From positions 19,263,745-19,327,744 of the forward strand of contig CM034598.1 of assembly GCA_020091685.1 (NCBI GenBank): a stretch of 64,000 bases of DNA. Direction: 5' to 3'. This document shows, piece after piece, positions 32,833 through 45,973 of the stretch. The notes below the pieces were generated by a model that did not search any database, was not told the DNA's origin, and was given only the letters and a program-made list of their open reading frames with translations. The stretch is from Lutjanus erythropterus (taxonomy: Eukaryota > Chordata > Actinopteri > Lutjaniformes > Lutjanidae). The translations under genes and the position numbers were made by a program. Numbering within the stretch: the stretch's first letter is position 1; every line of letters begins with the position of its first letter.

Positions 32833-33192
32833 ATAGTAGACCTTTTTCACAGTAGCCATATTTGACATGAAATCGCAGGGTGAACACACGTGTTACGATG
32901 ATACTAACAGTAAAATACTAAGTTTACATTCAGGTCACACAGTCAGTCACAGTCAGGGTGCCACTGTTGTGCATGCTGGCTCCCTGGAGAGGTTCTGCCA
33001 CACTAAATGGAACAGGACCTCAATTAGTATCATTAATAACACAGGGATTTTCAAAGTTTGAGATAAAGCTTCAAGCTTATTTCACTCATTCCTCAATTCC
33101 TGATGTCAATAGGATCATGATAATGGTATTTGATCCAATAGGTGCTCAACAGTTTAGCTATTGCTGTTTGAAATAACTTCAGACTACAAATA
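32833..33192 (+). mobile_element. Interspersed repeat next to the promoter
   Basis: It begins agacctttttcacagtagcc and tgaaatcgcagggtgaacac, termini I remember from a dispersed teleost element. Its distal part (about 33070-33180) resembles 50140-50260: both contain 'ctcaattcctg', 'gggatcatga'-like sequence and 'attgctgttt..ataacttcag'. Confidence 0.55.
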
Positions 33193-33199
33193 CACAAAT

Positions 33200-33435
33200 A
33201 AAGGGTCTTCCCCAGTCATTTATTAGTTTCTGACTTTGGGAAAGTAGTAAAAATGTAAAATTCCCCAATACTGTATGTCTGAATAATATAAAATCTCACA
33301 CACTTTTAGACTATTCTATGTGATCTCATTTTGATGACTGATGTAATTAGTAATGCAATATTTTTTCACTTTCATTCTCTGTTGTCCTGTGAAACTGTCT
33401 GGAGTTGCTCTAGGGCAGCCTGCCTCTCCAGTAGT
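33200..33435 (+). mobile_element. Dispersed repeat, copy 1
   Basis: Co-linear with 51070-51305. Shared blocks include tttctgactttgggaaagta, ctattctatgtgatct and 'gcctgcct'. The family is non-coding here. Confidence 0.7.
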
Positions 33436-33837
33436 GGGGTAATTTTTGACTAGGTTAATGCAGGGTATATTTATTATACCTTGTTGTTTTATTCTCATTT
33501 GGAATCTTTATTGTGCATTTTATAACCATGCAAATTTGCAGTTTTGCCTACTTACCAACTATACTGAGGTTTTAGGGGCCCCAGTTGCCCAATTTGCCTC
33601 GTAGGCAATCCAAGCTTTACTGTTAAGAATCCCCCCTCCCCTGAAAAAAGGTTCTCATTTACACAGATTTTCATCATCTTTGTAAATTAATTCAGTGCTG
33701 AAATTGGTATTTTCAGTATTGTGAGTACAGTGTCATATTTTGTAGCTTTTATTTTGAAGGGAAAATTGATTTCCGGTAGCTTATTGTATCTGTTTTGATA
33801 CTGCTGTGGCAAGTGGTAGATTCTCTCTCTGTTGTCT

Positions 33838-33838
<1 letters not shown>

Positions 33839-33869
<31 letters not shown>
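33839..33869. repeat. (CA)n microsatellite
   Basis: About 15 CA units. Confidence 0.95.
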
Positions 33870-33871
<2 letters not shown>

Positions 33872-35351
33872 CACACAAATCTGTGATGCTTCAGGTACTC
33901 TCATTTATGACTCAGTCACTGAGGTTGTGAAGAATGCAGACAGCATGATCACCAATGAGCCTTTGAATCCAAACAAGGCCATGCTGATCTCAAAGCCAAT
34001 ATAGGAGGCAATACGTGAAAGTAAATTTATTATTCAAACCGTTCTTTGGTTGGCAAATGAGTCATCCTATTATACACAAGCTTCAGACCAGCGAGGTTAT
34101 CCGAACAGTCGTGGGCAGATTACAAGAAACAATGGACACTCTTTCATTTGTAATCCCCAGGCGAACCCTCTTCCATCCTGAGTGACACTCACTATCCATG
34201 ACCCCTGAATGAAAGGGTCATCTCTCTGAATATGGAAATGAGACTCTGACATTCAGAGCCAGGCTGCATTTCCATTAAAACCATAGTTAATTATTAGCAT
34301 TAACCTGATATAAAAACAACAATGAGGGAATGTCCGAAACGTCCCTGCAGAGTGTAGATGAAAAGCTGGAATGATGAGTTAAGGGAGTAGGGTGTTGCTT
34401 CATATTACCATACTGCTACTGTCATTATGTTTTTTGCAAGGTTGAGTTATTGGTGGGGAGTAATTAATTTGAAGGAACGTGTTGTAGAGAAAGAGAGGGA
34501 GAGAGACAGACAGAGGGGGAAATAATTAAGCGGATAAGATGCACAGCGATAAAGGTCCTTGTTGGACCATGAGGGGCTGTGTGTGAGCTGCTGTCCCTTG
34601 AGCTTTGACGCCTGCTGCTGGGGACTCTGGATGAGGGGAAGGATGGGTCTGACATTGCAGCAGAGGACAGTGATAAAACAGTGAAATGTTAGAATTAACC
34701 AGGATGTATGGACACTATTTCACTCTTGGACTCATCCTCAAATGAACACACACTCATACTTGTTTTTGTCACATGTACGGAAAACGTATTGACTTACATT
34801 TGTTCTATGAAGACTTAACCTTAAAGAATAATTCTGATTTGTTACAACTTACAACTTAGGTCTTATTTTTGTAGCTGTGGCCATCATTTCCATCGGTTAA
34901 ACATTAAAATGATCACTGACATTGTGACTGCAGTGTCATCACAAAAAAAGACAACATGACACAACAACAACAACAACAAAAACAGCCCAGTATCTTTTTT
35001 GTTTGAGTGGCACCTCATGATTAAGTCCAGTGTCAAAAATTCATGTTAACACAGGAAGTAAGATATGCCAAAGATCTGAAACTAACTCTCGCTTCTCTGT
35101 TATTTATGTAAACACTGTAACATTTTGCTAGCCTTGTTTTTAAGTAGTTGTTTTAGTAGCCTAAACACCCTTAACAGCAATTCATTTCCCATGATCTCCC
35201 TACCGCAGTTCCATGCACAGATTTTTTGAAACTGATCGTTTTAAAATAGTTGACGTTGGATGTAAAAATAAACATAGGCATTGGACATGATATAAGGTTT
35301 TGCATGATCGACCCTTTTTGCTCTGTGTTCCACTAACAGTTGAGCATGGGT

Positions 35352-35530
35352 TAAAGGTCAAGTTTATTGTGACCATGCAGAGTGCAATTATACAGTCAAA
35401 TTAATTCTCTACATTTAACCCATCCTATTAAGAGAAGCTTTTGTACAGCTTGGGGACCTACTACAGTTCTAAGGTAGCACCTTCGTCAATAATCATCGTA
35501 TCTATGTAGTCTACAAGAAACAGGGAAAGA
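35352..35530. mobile_element. Retroelement 3'-end fragment
   Basis: gtcaagtttattgtgaccat and ctacatttaacccatcctat resemble a common fish LINE/SINE 3' region. A further piece of the same type, ttcagtgccttgctcaaggg, lies at 35813-35832; the parts may belong to one element split by later insertion. Confidence 0.5.
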
Positions 35531-36433
35531 GAAACTTGACCGAGGTTCCAAAAGGGCGCGACTTAGGAAGAGTCAGTTGTTCATTATTGACATTCTTGTC
35601 TGGTGATGGGGTTGCATGAAACATGAGTGGTCAGATGATCAGATCAGGTTGTAAACAAGAAGAAGTACTTTATTAAACTTCTCTTAATGCATTTCTCTGT
35701 TGGTATTTTCATTACACACACAAGCCCCCAAATACACACACGCACCTTTAGACACGCATTTGTCGTGGAGAAATGCCAGAGTGATGGGGCAGCCACATTG
35801 TCAGGTGTTCTGGTTCAGTGCCTTGCTCAAGGGCCCTTCAGCAGTGCCAGTATTGCTAAATTATCCACAACTTTATAAGTGAGCTCACCTGAAATGTCAG
35901 TAATAATCTTTCACTGCACAGGAACTGTAAGCAACTACAAGTACAACAGGCCAGGGGTTGAAACAAAATGTTGGTCTGTAAGTGATGATGAAGTTTTTTC
36001 CCATTTGTGTTGTCTTCAAAATAAGTTTGGCTGACCTGGAGGTTTGTTTAAAACCTATGAACTACTTGTGTTTCTTGCCCTGTTGGACTTTTGTTAGCAT
36101 AACTGACAGGACTGATTTCCAAACTGACCAAATTAAGATCCAAAATGTAATTGACATTTATCTGTCAAATGACAGAAGTGTGAGGACCAAGTGTTGTTCC
36201 TGCAGTGTGACTGTGTGAACAGATGTGAATAATACAAGCACACACACTAACGCGCACACATACAAGCACAACCATGACTCAGCCAACATATGAGGAAGCA
36301 CGTGGCAAACTGAATTTTTTAGAGCTGCAGTTTGTTTACAAGGATGTTTGTCAGTATTTCAGACATTCACTCACTTACTCTGCCTCTCTAATCTCCACCA
36401 GTCTCTTCAATTAGTTTTTCTTGTGTGAGAGTG

Positions 36434-36449
36434 TGTGTGTGTGTGTGTA
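36434..36449. repeat. Short (GT)n microsatellite
   Basis: About eight GT units. Confidence 0.75.
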
Positions 36450-38814
36450 GTCACTTGAACAGAAGCCTCAGCTAATGATTACACAACAGAGCGTTGTGCT
36501 GCCCCTGCACATGTGAGAAGGCCTCTTGTTCCAAACAGCTTTTCTAGAATAGCAGAGGAAGCAGACGCAGGCACATTCGAATGTTTCACATCGCCTCTGC
36601 TCCCCACTCTCCCCTCGCAGGCTCACATTATACGGAGAAGGTGTTGCAACAGTATCAGTGACAAATGCTGATTGTGGCTCTCACATTCAAAGTTTGTTTG
36701 CTTTACCCCACTCTTTTTTTTCAAATTCATTTGCATGCAGTATATAACACTCACATTGCGCCTTTACCAAAAGCTGTTGCTTGGTCCTGGCGTGAGGGAA
36801 CATCATCCCAAAGAGGTGCTGTTAATAAACTTGACAGCTGCAGATCAAATCAAGCCCTAACAGCCAGCGTAGGTGATAATGCTATGCTCACAAATAGTCT
36901 TCACAGAAACTGCAGCATGCATTTGTACTAGCACAGTGATACAGCCATTTTAGAAACATGGCTATGCAAATTATTTTCAGTTAGGCCAGACAGTGTATAT
37001 CAACACAGGTAGCTGGCAGCAGTGCAGTTGACCTTGTACAATTTTAATTTTTGCATGCTGGGGTCTCCTTAATGGGTGCTAACTGACCAGACACCTTGAA
37101 ATCTTTCCCCAGAAAGTAAAAGAAAGAGTTTTATTTTCTGCTAAGACCTTTTTTTCCCCATCCTTCCTTTTTTTCCTCTGCTGGATCTCTGACTTTCAGT
37201 AGACCTTTAGTTTTTCTGTCTGTTCTCTCTCCCTCTGTCTTTCTCTAACAACCCTGTTTCCTTGGCTCTCCTGCAGGGCCCGACATGCCTTGCCAGGAGC
37301 ATACTCATTACTTATGCTGCTGAAAATGTACCAAAACAACATGGAATTGCTTTTGCATCTGTTGCAAATATAAATCACTTCTAAATGGGGCTATAAGTTC
37401 TACTACATAAATTGGGTTTTCATTCTAATGCTACAAACACACTCTGCTGTGTAGTTAATCCTTCTGTGTGTGGAAAAAACTGGCCGTAACATTCAAGGAA
37501 GAAGGCCTATGATGTAACATGAGGATGTTCTGGTAGAGACTGTTCAGCAAAACTTCCCCTGTGCACAACAAGACGAACAGACAACTAGTTGCCAGAGGAT
37601 GAGTGGGAGGAAAGAGAGAAAAGAGAAGAGACATTCAGCAGAGAGATAGCTACATTGAAAAGCATGAATAGGGTGCTCAAAGACTTCACAGGACAGATTC
37701 CTGGAGACGATGCTTCTATAAGAGTCGAGAGACCTTTGCTGTCTGTCATTTGTTGGTCTACTGCTACTTGTGAAGAGCGCAAGCTGGCCAAAGTGTTCTT
37801 AGTGCCAGATCCAAGTCTGGTCTGCAACCCCGGCCAATCAGTCCTCATTTCCCCAGGCGCCTCTCTGTCTCCTCGGGCGAATGGCTCGGTCTGTATGCCA
37901 CCCGTCCCATGTCCCTCCTTTCAGAAGAGGGGGATAAACAGAAAGAGGTGACAAAGCGAGAGCGCTCTTTTGTGGCGGTTGAGGAGGAAAGGGAGTGTTG
38001 TCTGACACTCCCAGCCGTAGGCCCCCCTCTGGCAGGCAAATCTGGAAAGTGGTGAGATCTGAACAGACACAATAATAAGGCCTGAAAGACCCACAGCAAG
38101 AGCCAGAATACTGTGTTCTAGGCTAAGACAAAGAGGTTCAGGACAGTTTGACCTAGAGTTGATGACACAAGTATAGATGACCCTGCAATGATTGTTTACT
38201 GTTTAGTAGCCTGGGAAAAAAGTAGGTGTTCATACCAACTCCACAACAGTGGACCACAGTCTTTTTAGATTCTGATAGCATCAGCATCCTCACTGAATGA
38301 AGAAAACACTTATCCAGTCATTACCAAAGTGCAAGTGACTGTTGCTAAGCCCTGCTTCCCTTAGCTACTGTTGTTATGCCTGCTTTCTATACTTGCACAG
38401 GACATGCAGTTTACAGTGATCACAATGGAAGATTTATCACTCAAGAGTCCTAGTAATGTTTGAAACAGCGACATATCATAAAGGTAGACATTTGTAGGTT
38501 TTTCAGTTTTAAAGTGGCAACCGTCATTTTTAGGTTAAACTGTAATTATGCTATTGCTGACATATTTGCTCATAGCTAGGTAGTGAGCTAATAATCATTT
38601 CCCCTACAATTTGGGTGAGGAGTTTGCGTGTAATAGGATCCTACAGAACTTGATGGCTATCATGCCAAAGGTACATGGAAATAGAGGAGCAGCTGTTATT
38701 CCCTTGCGGACCTAGTTAGAACTATACAATATATGATAAAGGTAAATTCAAGATCAGCTGCCATAACCCTATTCCAATGCTTATCGTATGAAAGGTATAC
38801 TAGGATACCCTATG

Positions 38815-39350
38815 ACTAGGGGTGGATTTAGTCCATTTGGGGCCTATGACAATCACATGCATGGAATCCTCCATACCCCTTGTTCTTCCCCTTTTTCAAT
38901 CCTTGAAGAAATAATAAGCCATAAAAATGAACTTATTTATGGTGAAGTGTGTCTGGTGGTACGGCAGCAGATACTTCTGCATCTCTTGCCAGACAGCAGC
39001 AGGATGAACAGGCTGTTATCAGGCTGGCATCAGTATTGTCTTTTAGAATCCTCCTGCTTCCTCCTTTTTTTTTTGGCACTGCTGGGGTAGCTTCATTAGC
39101 AGTCTGTATACCGAGCCATTTGTTTACATGAGCTGGCTTTTGTCCTCCTGAATAATTTTCTAGAGATGCACAGTGAGATCACGGAATAGTCCAAGTTAGT
39201 GGGTCAGCCCTGAGACACTCTTGAATTAAGCATTATGATGTCATTTAGTGCATGGATTTCTAGAAAGACATAATTACCTAGCAGAAAGTAAAAAAAAAAA
39301 AAAAAAAGAAATGGGTCCATTGGGAGCCAAAGGCAATTGCCGACCCTTCG
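38815..39350. mobile_element. Possible degenerate DNA-transposon relic
   Basis: The left edge ctaggggtggatttagtcca and the interior/right 'gggtccattgggagccaaag' recall a dispersed fish element with 'ggggcc' motifs. A poly-A run lies at 39291-39307. No confident inverted termini are seen. Confidence 0.25.
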
Positions 39351-40569
39351 CTGTTCAGGGAAGGGGTTTAGTAAACAGTTAATTCAGTAATCAATTCACC
39401 ATCAGCAATGATGATTTGCTTGAGTATCCTAAACAGGAACTCAAGACAAAGATAATAACTGACATTAATTTGTGGACATCCTCATTTAAAATGTTTTATA
39501 GAGCTCTAGCAAAGATAGATGTAGATATCAATAGATATTTTTAAAAAATGATAATATGGAAAGTTAGTTTATGACATCAAAACTCGACACCTAACTTTCT
39601 CCCCCATCAAGTGGTATCTTCTAAATCTGGGTTATATTTAGTTTCTGGGGCATCATGTCTTAGTTTTTTGTGTATGTCTGAGAAACCATCCATGTTGACT
39701 CTGCCAGCAAGGAGTTGTGAGATAGAGGCTACCGGTTCCTTATACGTGTCAAAGCTCAAAGGGAGCCAGTATTTGTTGTTCAAAGATCAGAAAACTGTGT
39801 GAAATTTTTCCTGGCCTGTAAGGCACACATTGGTAATTTTAACCTTTCTTATTCCTCCGATCAGACTGTGCAGCAGGTTGACATGTTGTTCAGAGGGCAG
39901 TGTATTAGTTCAGCGCAATAATTGCAGTGTGGTTAGAGGTGTCTGTGGGTCTGCTGCTAACACCGAGGAATGCAGCGGTGTTTGATTGCATGACGCTAAG
40001 GAAAGTGATTGCAATTGGTTTTTGAAATGACTCTGTGTTATTAGCAGAGGCCTTTAGTGTGACATCTTTAACCTTCTATAGAGTGTGTGTCTGAGGGGGT
40101 GTAAGAGAAAGCTTTATCATCTTGGGTTTCCTATTCCACACCTGCACATGCTGCCACCTGTCATTAACAACCAAAAGAAACTGTAATGACAAGCATCTAT
40201 TCACGGCCACATCCTCCCACGCAGCACTTACCCCTGCTATTCCATCAAAGAGGAAGATGTAATTAATGACGTTATTGTCATGCATACTGTCGGCCTGGGC
40301 GTCAATCACATGCTGAGCTTTCAAGCAGGGTTTTTAATCCTTCTCATGTTTTCTGCGGGACTCCCAGGGTGAAGGGGTCTGTCTATGTTTAGCGTGCCCA
40401 AGATAGAGCTCCTTCGATGGGCTGCAGACCTCTGTCACTCTCCCTGTGATTCTGGGATCAGCAGGGTACAGTGGATTACACAGCCACATAGAGGGAAATG
40501 TACTCTCCGCTCGAGGACGTGGGTTCAGATTTATTTTCTAAATACTTGGAATAGTTTGGATTAACAGTA

Positions 40570-41400
40570 GGCAGAGGTGGCAAAAGTAGATATATTCTTC
40601 ATTCAAGTAGAAGAAAAGATACTTGTGTAAAAAAGACTGATAAAAGTAGAAGTGATTCAATTTCCTTACCCGAGTTAAAGTGAAAAGCCACAGGCTCTGA
40701 AATGTACAAAGCATAAAAGTTAAAACTAGTCCTCTGAGGGAAATTTCTACCAGCTGCTACCGTGTAAATCTAACAGAACCTCAACTTTTCTCCATAGCCG
40801 AGTCTCCCTCTCTGTCTGTATTGTCTTGTTGCACCTTTTACACTGTTTTCTTTTTTTTTTTGCACCTTGTTAGGTCACTTTTGGTCTTGTTACATCTTTT
40901 TTCATCTTCTTTTGTCTTGTACATCATTCTTCATCTTGTTGCTTCTTTTTCATCTTGTTCTGTAATTTTTCATCTTGCTTTTATCAGACGTCTTTTTGCC
41001 TTTTTTACGTCATTTTACATTGTTTTCACCTTTCATGTAATTTTTCATCTTGTTAAGTCTGTTGTGTGTGATCTGCACTGATGGATACACTATAGAATTG
41101 TTTTTTCTGTCTTATTGTCTCATCCTTTGAGGTTGAATTCAGCCTTGATGTTGGGAAGTTGGTGTGTAATGACGCAGAATAAAAATAATCATTATTTCCC
41201 CTCAAATGCCTGAAAACTAAAACCTAAAGTAACAAGTCTGTTTTGAAAATGTAAGGAGTTGAAAATACAGATATTTGTGGTAAAATGTAGGGAGTAAGTA
41301 AAAAGTTGTCAGAAAAATAAACACTCAAGTTAAGTACCAATTCCTGACAAATCTACTTAAGTATAGTATCAAACTATTTGTACTTAATTACTTAAACCTT
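40570..41400. mobile_element. Degenerate MITE of the AAAAGTAGA..CTTAAGTA type
   Basis: The left side has aagatacttgtgtaaaaaag and the right side has tctacttaagtatagtatca and 'gtacttaattacttaaa', a pattern I remember from a large teleost hAT-like MITE family. A T-rich low-complexity block sits inside it. Confidence 0.5.
40826..41062. repeat. T-rich block of degenerate TTTTTCATCTTGTT units
   Basis: ttcatcttgtt-like units recur with variation (about 40900, 40930, 40948, 40967, 41042) in a block almost free of G-C runs. It looks like an old minisatellite. Confidence 0.6.
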
Positions 41401-42868
41401 TGACAGCAGGCAAATAATTGAAGTCAGAAATACTTAATATACTCATTCAAGTCAAGCAGTCTTCAGGGTTGCAGTGCTCCTCAGCTGCTTTCAGACAACA
41501 GAGGGATCATTTGATGTATCAGTTGACGTCTGTGCTCCTCATCAAAGGCGCAGACGCACTAACAGCACTGATCCAAATCCATGTCAGCTGCAATATTTAG
41601 CAGCACTAAGGGGAGAAGATGTGTACTCGCGTTTGTCAAACAGCCTCATGAATCGTTTCTGTTGTTTGCTTGTGCATACAATGATTTCAGGGCACGAGTA
41701 TGTTGTATTTGCGCTGCTCTGACACGGTTGTGCCTGACAGTTTCTGACATGTGTCATGTCTTATGCTGACACTGAGATGGAGAGAAAGGATACGGGACTG
41801 ACTGGTTCATACTTGGTCACTGGGAAGCTCCAGGAATCCGTGTTGACAGCTTTAGTCCTGACATCATGTATCTCCCAAGGCTTCAGAGCACACACTGCAT
41901 GTACAGCATGTCTCGGTGGCAGCCGATCATTACAAAATATTACAGGTTAAGATCACATAAGAAGACATAGTTGCCAATCATTTGGCTCTTATATTGATTT
42001 CTCTTCGGTACCTGCTTTATAGTAACAGAATGAATGACAAATGAAATATATAGCCTGGTACTCAGACACTAAACATTTCTGTACTCAACAGCCATATTGT
42101 GACATTCGGAAATTTGTTTCTAAATGTATTATACAGAAAAATAATTGCTGGAAATGTGAAAAGACTGTGAGCTATGTAGTACTGACTTGTGGAGTTATTG
42201 GAGTTAAAATGTGTCTGTGTTCAGATTTTTTTGGCCAGGCCTGAAATCATGGCTTGATGATGCACTGAAGCTACATGTGTCCTAACACCATATCAATTAG
42301 AGTGCATTAGCATTTAGCATTAGCAGTGCAAGTGATCTGAGGGGGTGACATCACATAATTTAGGCCAAACATCGGTCCTGACCAAGGTCTGGCCCAGATT
42401 TCTCCTTTGAATCTTTTGGGAGAGGTGAATCTGAGGTAAAACGGCCTGAAGCTCCTGTCGTGTGGGGCCAGCATTAGCAACCTTCAAATTACTGCTCACC
42501 TAAATTCCAACAATCTAACATCAAAGAAAAAAAATACCAGATTCAGAGGAATGAGTTGATTCTTGGATAAGTCACCGTCCACTGGCTCTAGTGGCTCAAA
42601 CATGTCTGTACAAGTCCAATAAAGCTGCTAGACAGACCGCACATCAAGTCGTGGTTAATGACACATTTCTCTGTGTGACAAACTCAGAATGCATGCGTCG
42701 TCAGCTTCCAACACCACCAACGTGTAGCGTGTCTGTTTACAGCCTACTTCTTTCTGCTTGGAGGATGCATTCCACACATGCAGACAGTATTCTGTAGCTT
42801 GTTGGGTTATAGTGGCCACATGAACAAGTCTGCACAGTCACAGCAAATTGGAGGTAGGCAACACAAAT

Positions 42869-42941
42869 GTCCATGTGTATACCCTCCAATGACAAAATTT
42901 ACATTATGTGGACACTAGTGGACCCTTGCATACACATGGAC
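42869..42941. repeat. Hairpin with 12-bp perfect arms
   Basis: gtccatgtgtat (42869-42880) and atacacatggac (42930-42941) are exact complements around a 49-base loop. Confidence 0.7.
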
Positions 42942-42974
42942 GTGGAAATTACAATTTCAGCTTTAGGCACAGTG

Positions 42975-43210
42975 GTGCTCTGAACTAAATGCTAATGCTA
43001 GCATGGAAATATGCTCACACCGGTCACTGATGTTTAGTGGGTATGATGTTTACTATGCTTGCCATCTTGTTAGCGTGCCATTATTTGCTAATTAGCACTT
43101 TACACAAAGTACAAATGAGGCCAATGGGAATGTTATTAGTTGTTGTGGTATTTGATCAAGTATCTGACAAAATTCTGACCTGACCTCAGAGTTCATTCTT
43201 GAAATAACAA
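42975..43210 (+). mobile_element. Interspersed-repeat fragment (GCTAATTAGCAC type)
   Basis: tgctaatgctagcatgg, 'tgatgtttagtgggtatgatg', 'tttgctaattagcac' and 'acaaagtacaaatgagg' follow in the order of an abundant teleost repeat I remember. A different part of the same family appears at 60985-61170. Confidence 0.6.
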
Positions 43211-43973
43211 ACAGCAGTTGACAAAACAATTTCACCTCAAGGTCCGTTTAGTAGCTGTTCCGGAGCGTTCAGTCGTGTCACATTATCTTGATCAGCAGAT
43301 GAAGATTTTCCAGTTGTCATTTTTAGCAGACCTTTGCACAGACAGTTGTGTCTTCTGCCCTTGGCAGCTCTGAGAAACTCTTGTAAAAGTGCAGTCATTT
43401 ACAAGTGAAGTGTTTGATGAGTAATAGATTACTGTGTAGGTGTTATGATGGAGTCACTGATGTATGTTTTATGTATAATAAAGGTTTGTAATAGAAGAGG
43501 AAAAAGGCAAAACTGCTGTCCAAAAGCTATTAGAGTTCCAATGTCTCTCGCTGTTTTCCAGTATCTGAACACCATGTTCCCTCTTTTTTCTGCTTGTCCT
43601 TTTGAATGTCCAAAAGGCTACAGGATGCATTTAGAGCGCTGAACTTTTTATATTCATATTGAATGGCTATTACTGATTGCCTCTGGCTTTCTTCTTTCTT
43701 TAGCACACTCAATCTCAACCTCCTCAACACTTCTTTGCTTGTTTTGATCTATTCATCTTACTTTCTATCCTTTTATGTTTCTCAGGTTCATTCCTTTGAA
43801 CTGTGCCTTTATTCACATCTTTTTGTACTGAAACTCTTTTTTTTAATTTTTTTTATCATATTTAACTTTCTGCATGAACCACAAGCAATATATTTGCCAG
43901 ATTTAACTGTTATAACTTGGTGTGAGGGTAGAATAAGGATTTGTCAGCTGTTGTTTGTAAGATTATTTTCGTA

Positions 43974-44026
43974 GGAATCTATACATTGTTTTTTGTTTTG
44001 AAAAATTCTGCAGTTTTCCTTTAAGG
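43974..44026. mobile_element. TTAA-MITE right-end fragment
   Basis: atctatacattgttttttgt followed by 'ctgcagttttcctttaa' matches the right ends at 29511-29564 and 31680-31734. No left end is found. Confidence 0.45.
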
Positions 44027-44541
44027 TAGGCTACCTTGAGTCCACATAACTTTAAAAGCACAGTTTTGAGGAGTTATAAAATAAGTTACCCCAGGTTCAC
44101 AATGTTCTGAAGGTTATAGCTCTAGTAAGCTATTTTGATTTGATGTACAACATAAAAAGGAGTCTCTTTCACATTAAAACTATTAAAAAAAACAAAACAT
44201 AGTTTGATGATGTTGTGAAGTAGCATGGCATCATGGGAGCTGTTGTCTTGACTTTTAAATAGTCAAATCTATCTGATGTTGGAGGCAGAAATCATGTTCA
44301 CAGAGGAGGTAATACTAAAGTTTTATTCATATTGCGCTTAGTCACGTTCTCCGATTTCCGTCCTCACTCTTTGCTGTATCTAAGGTTAAAAGGAAATGTG
44401 CCATTAGCTTGGATAAGTTATATATTTTTCTCTATTTGAACATTGTTGAAAAATTTAAGATAATGTAAATCACAAGTTATCAAATATGTAACATATGTCT
44501 AGTGTTTTTAAACATTTGAATATGTAAATGTTATATTTCAT

Positions 44542-44965
44542 ACAACCCCAGTTCCAGAAAAGCTGGGACGTTGTGTAAAAAATAAATAAAAACAGAATGC
44601 AATGATTTGCAAAAACTTTTCGACATATATTGAACTGAATGTTTTTGTAAACATCCACTTGTTCTGAATTTGCTTGCGACATTATGAAAAAGTTGGCACT
44701 AAAGTGAAAGTGAAAGTGAAATTCTTTCTCATTCTTGCTTGATGTACAACTTCAAGTGCTCTATAATCTGGGGTCTTCACTGTTTTTTGTTTCATAAAGT
44801 ACCAGACATTTTCTGTGGGAGACAGATCTGGACTGCAGGCTGGCCAGTCTCTTTTACAGTGAAGCTATGCTGTTGTAACACATGCAGAATCTGTCTTGGC
44901 AGAATCTGGATGGCAGCATATGTTGCTCCAAAACCTGTTGGTACCTTTCAGGATCAATGACGATA
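44542..44965 (+). mobile_element. Degenerate DNA-transposon fragment (ACAACCCC..TGGGACG type)
   Basis: It begins acaaccccagttccagaaaa and gctgggacgttgtgtaaaa, then has internal blocks ttgcttgatgtacaacttca, gggagacagatctggactgc and gcagcatatgttgctccaaa, in the order of a very common teleost element. Internal deletions and a missing right end show it is a dead copy. Confidence 0.75.
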
Positions 44966-45973
44966 TAATTTGAAAAGAAAACTGCAACTATTTCTGTGTC
45001 AAACCCGAACAATGCTAAATTTTAAAATGATGGATTAACAAGTATGTCACTCGGTGGAACTGAATGAGAAACCATAAGGAATGCAACTTTTCAAGTGATG
45101 CACTCGATGCATTCAATAGTCTGGGTGCTTTTGAATTAACACTGGGTCGACAATAAACGAGTAAAAACCTTTATCCATTATCAGTTACGGTTTTATCTCT
45201 TCACATTGTGTCGCTGTACACTTCCTTCTGTCCTACCCTTCTTATTGATCTTCTCTCCATCCTCTCACTTCACAACCAGAGGCTCCCGGAGGCAGCGTGA
45301 TTGACAGGCCTGTGCTGTGTCTCCGCTGGATAATACCCCTCCTACCTCTCTCGTTGCCAGGGTGACAGATGGGTTTTCTCTGCCGAAACACTCCGTCTCC
45401 ATCTCTGTCACCTCAGATTGGTGAGCGAGTGGGAAAAGAGGAGGGGTAGGTGAGACTCAGTCAATCCTACACTTCCCATGACAAATGACAGCGATACAGA
45501 CAAACAGGGTACAGCAAGTGTTCGTTTATGTTTGTAACTGCGACAGTGTCTCATAGTCTATCACACTCTGCTCAACACCAATCTTACACACCATTCTCTG
45601 GCTGGAGCATTAGACAACATAAAAAGCAGGCCAGTGCCTGTGAGGGCCTGTCCATGATTCACTATCAAAATATCCCTCCATTCTGCCGCACAGGGCGCTT
45701 AAGCACAGCGTTCTGGCTGCCTGCACTATCAAAGGTAGGAGTCTTTGATTCAAAACCAACTAGAACAGGTCAAAAAACAGCCTGGAGGCAGCTACTTCTC
45801 CAGCTTCAAGAGACTCTCATTTTGTTTAGCTCCCTTCTTTCTTTCTTTCTTTTCTCTGTCGGGCTTTCTCCTTGTCACTAAGCATCAGCTCCAACAGTGT
45901 TGCTATTAGCACAGTTCATCATTCACACAGGCAGTGCCCATGGCACAATTGGGCCAGTGCCAAATGAGATGGA

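Noticed and set aside
37589..37951. 120-aa frame beginning with an acidic/basic helix-like segment
   Set aside because: No recognisable domain, no splice context and an equally long antisense frame; most likely chance in unique DNA.
40400..40545. tRNA-like segment ending 'cgtgggttcagattt'
   Set aside because: A weak B-box resemblance only; no A box, no cloverleaf and no terminator.
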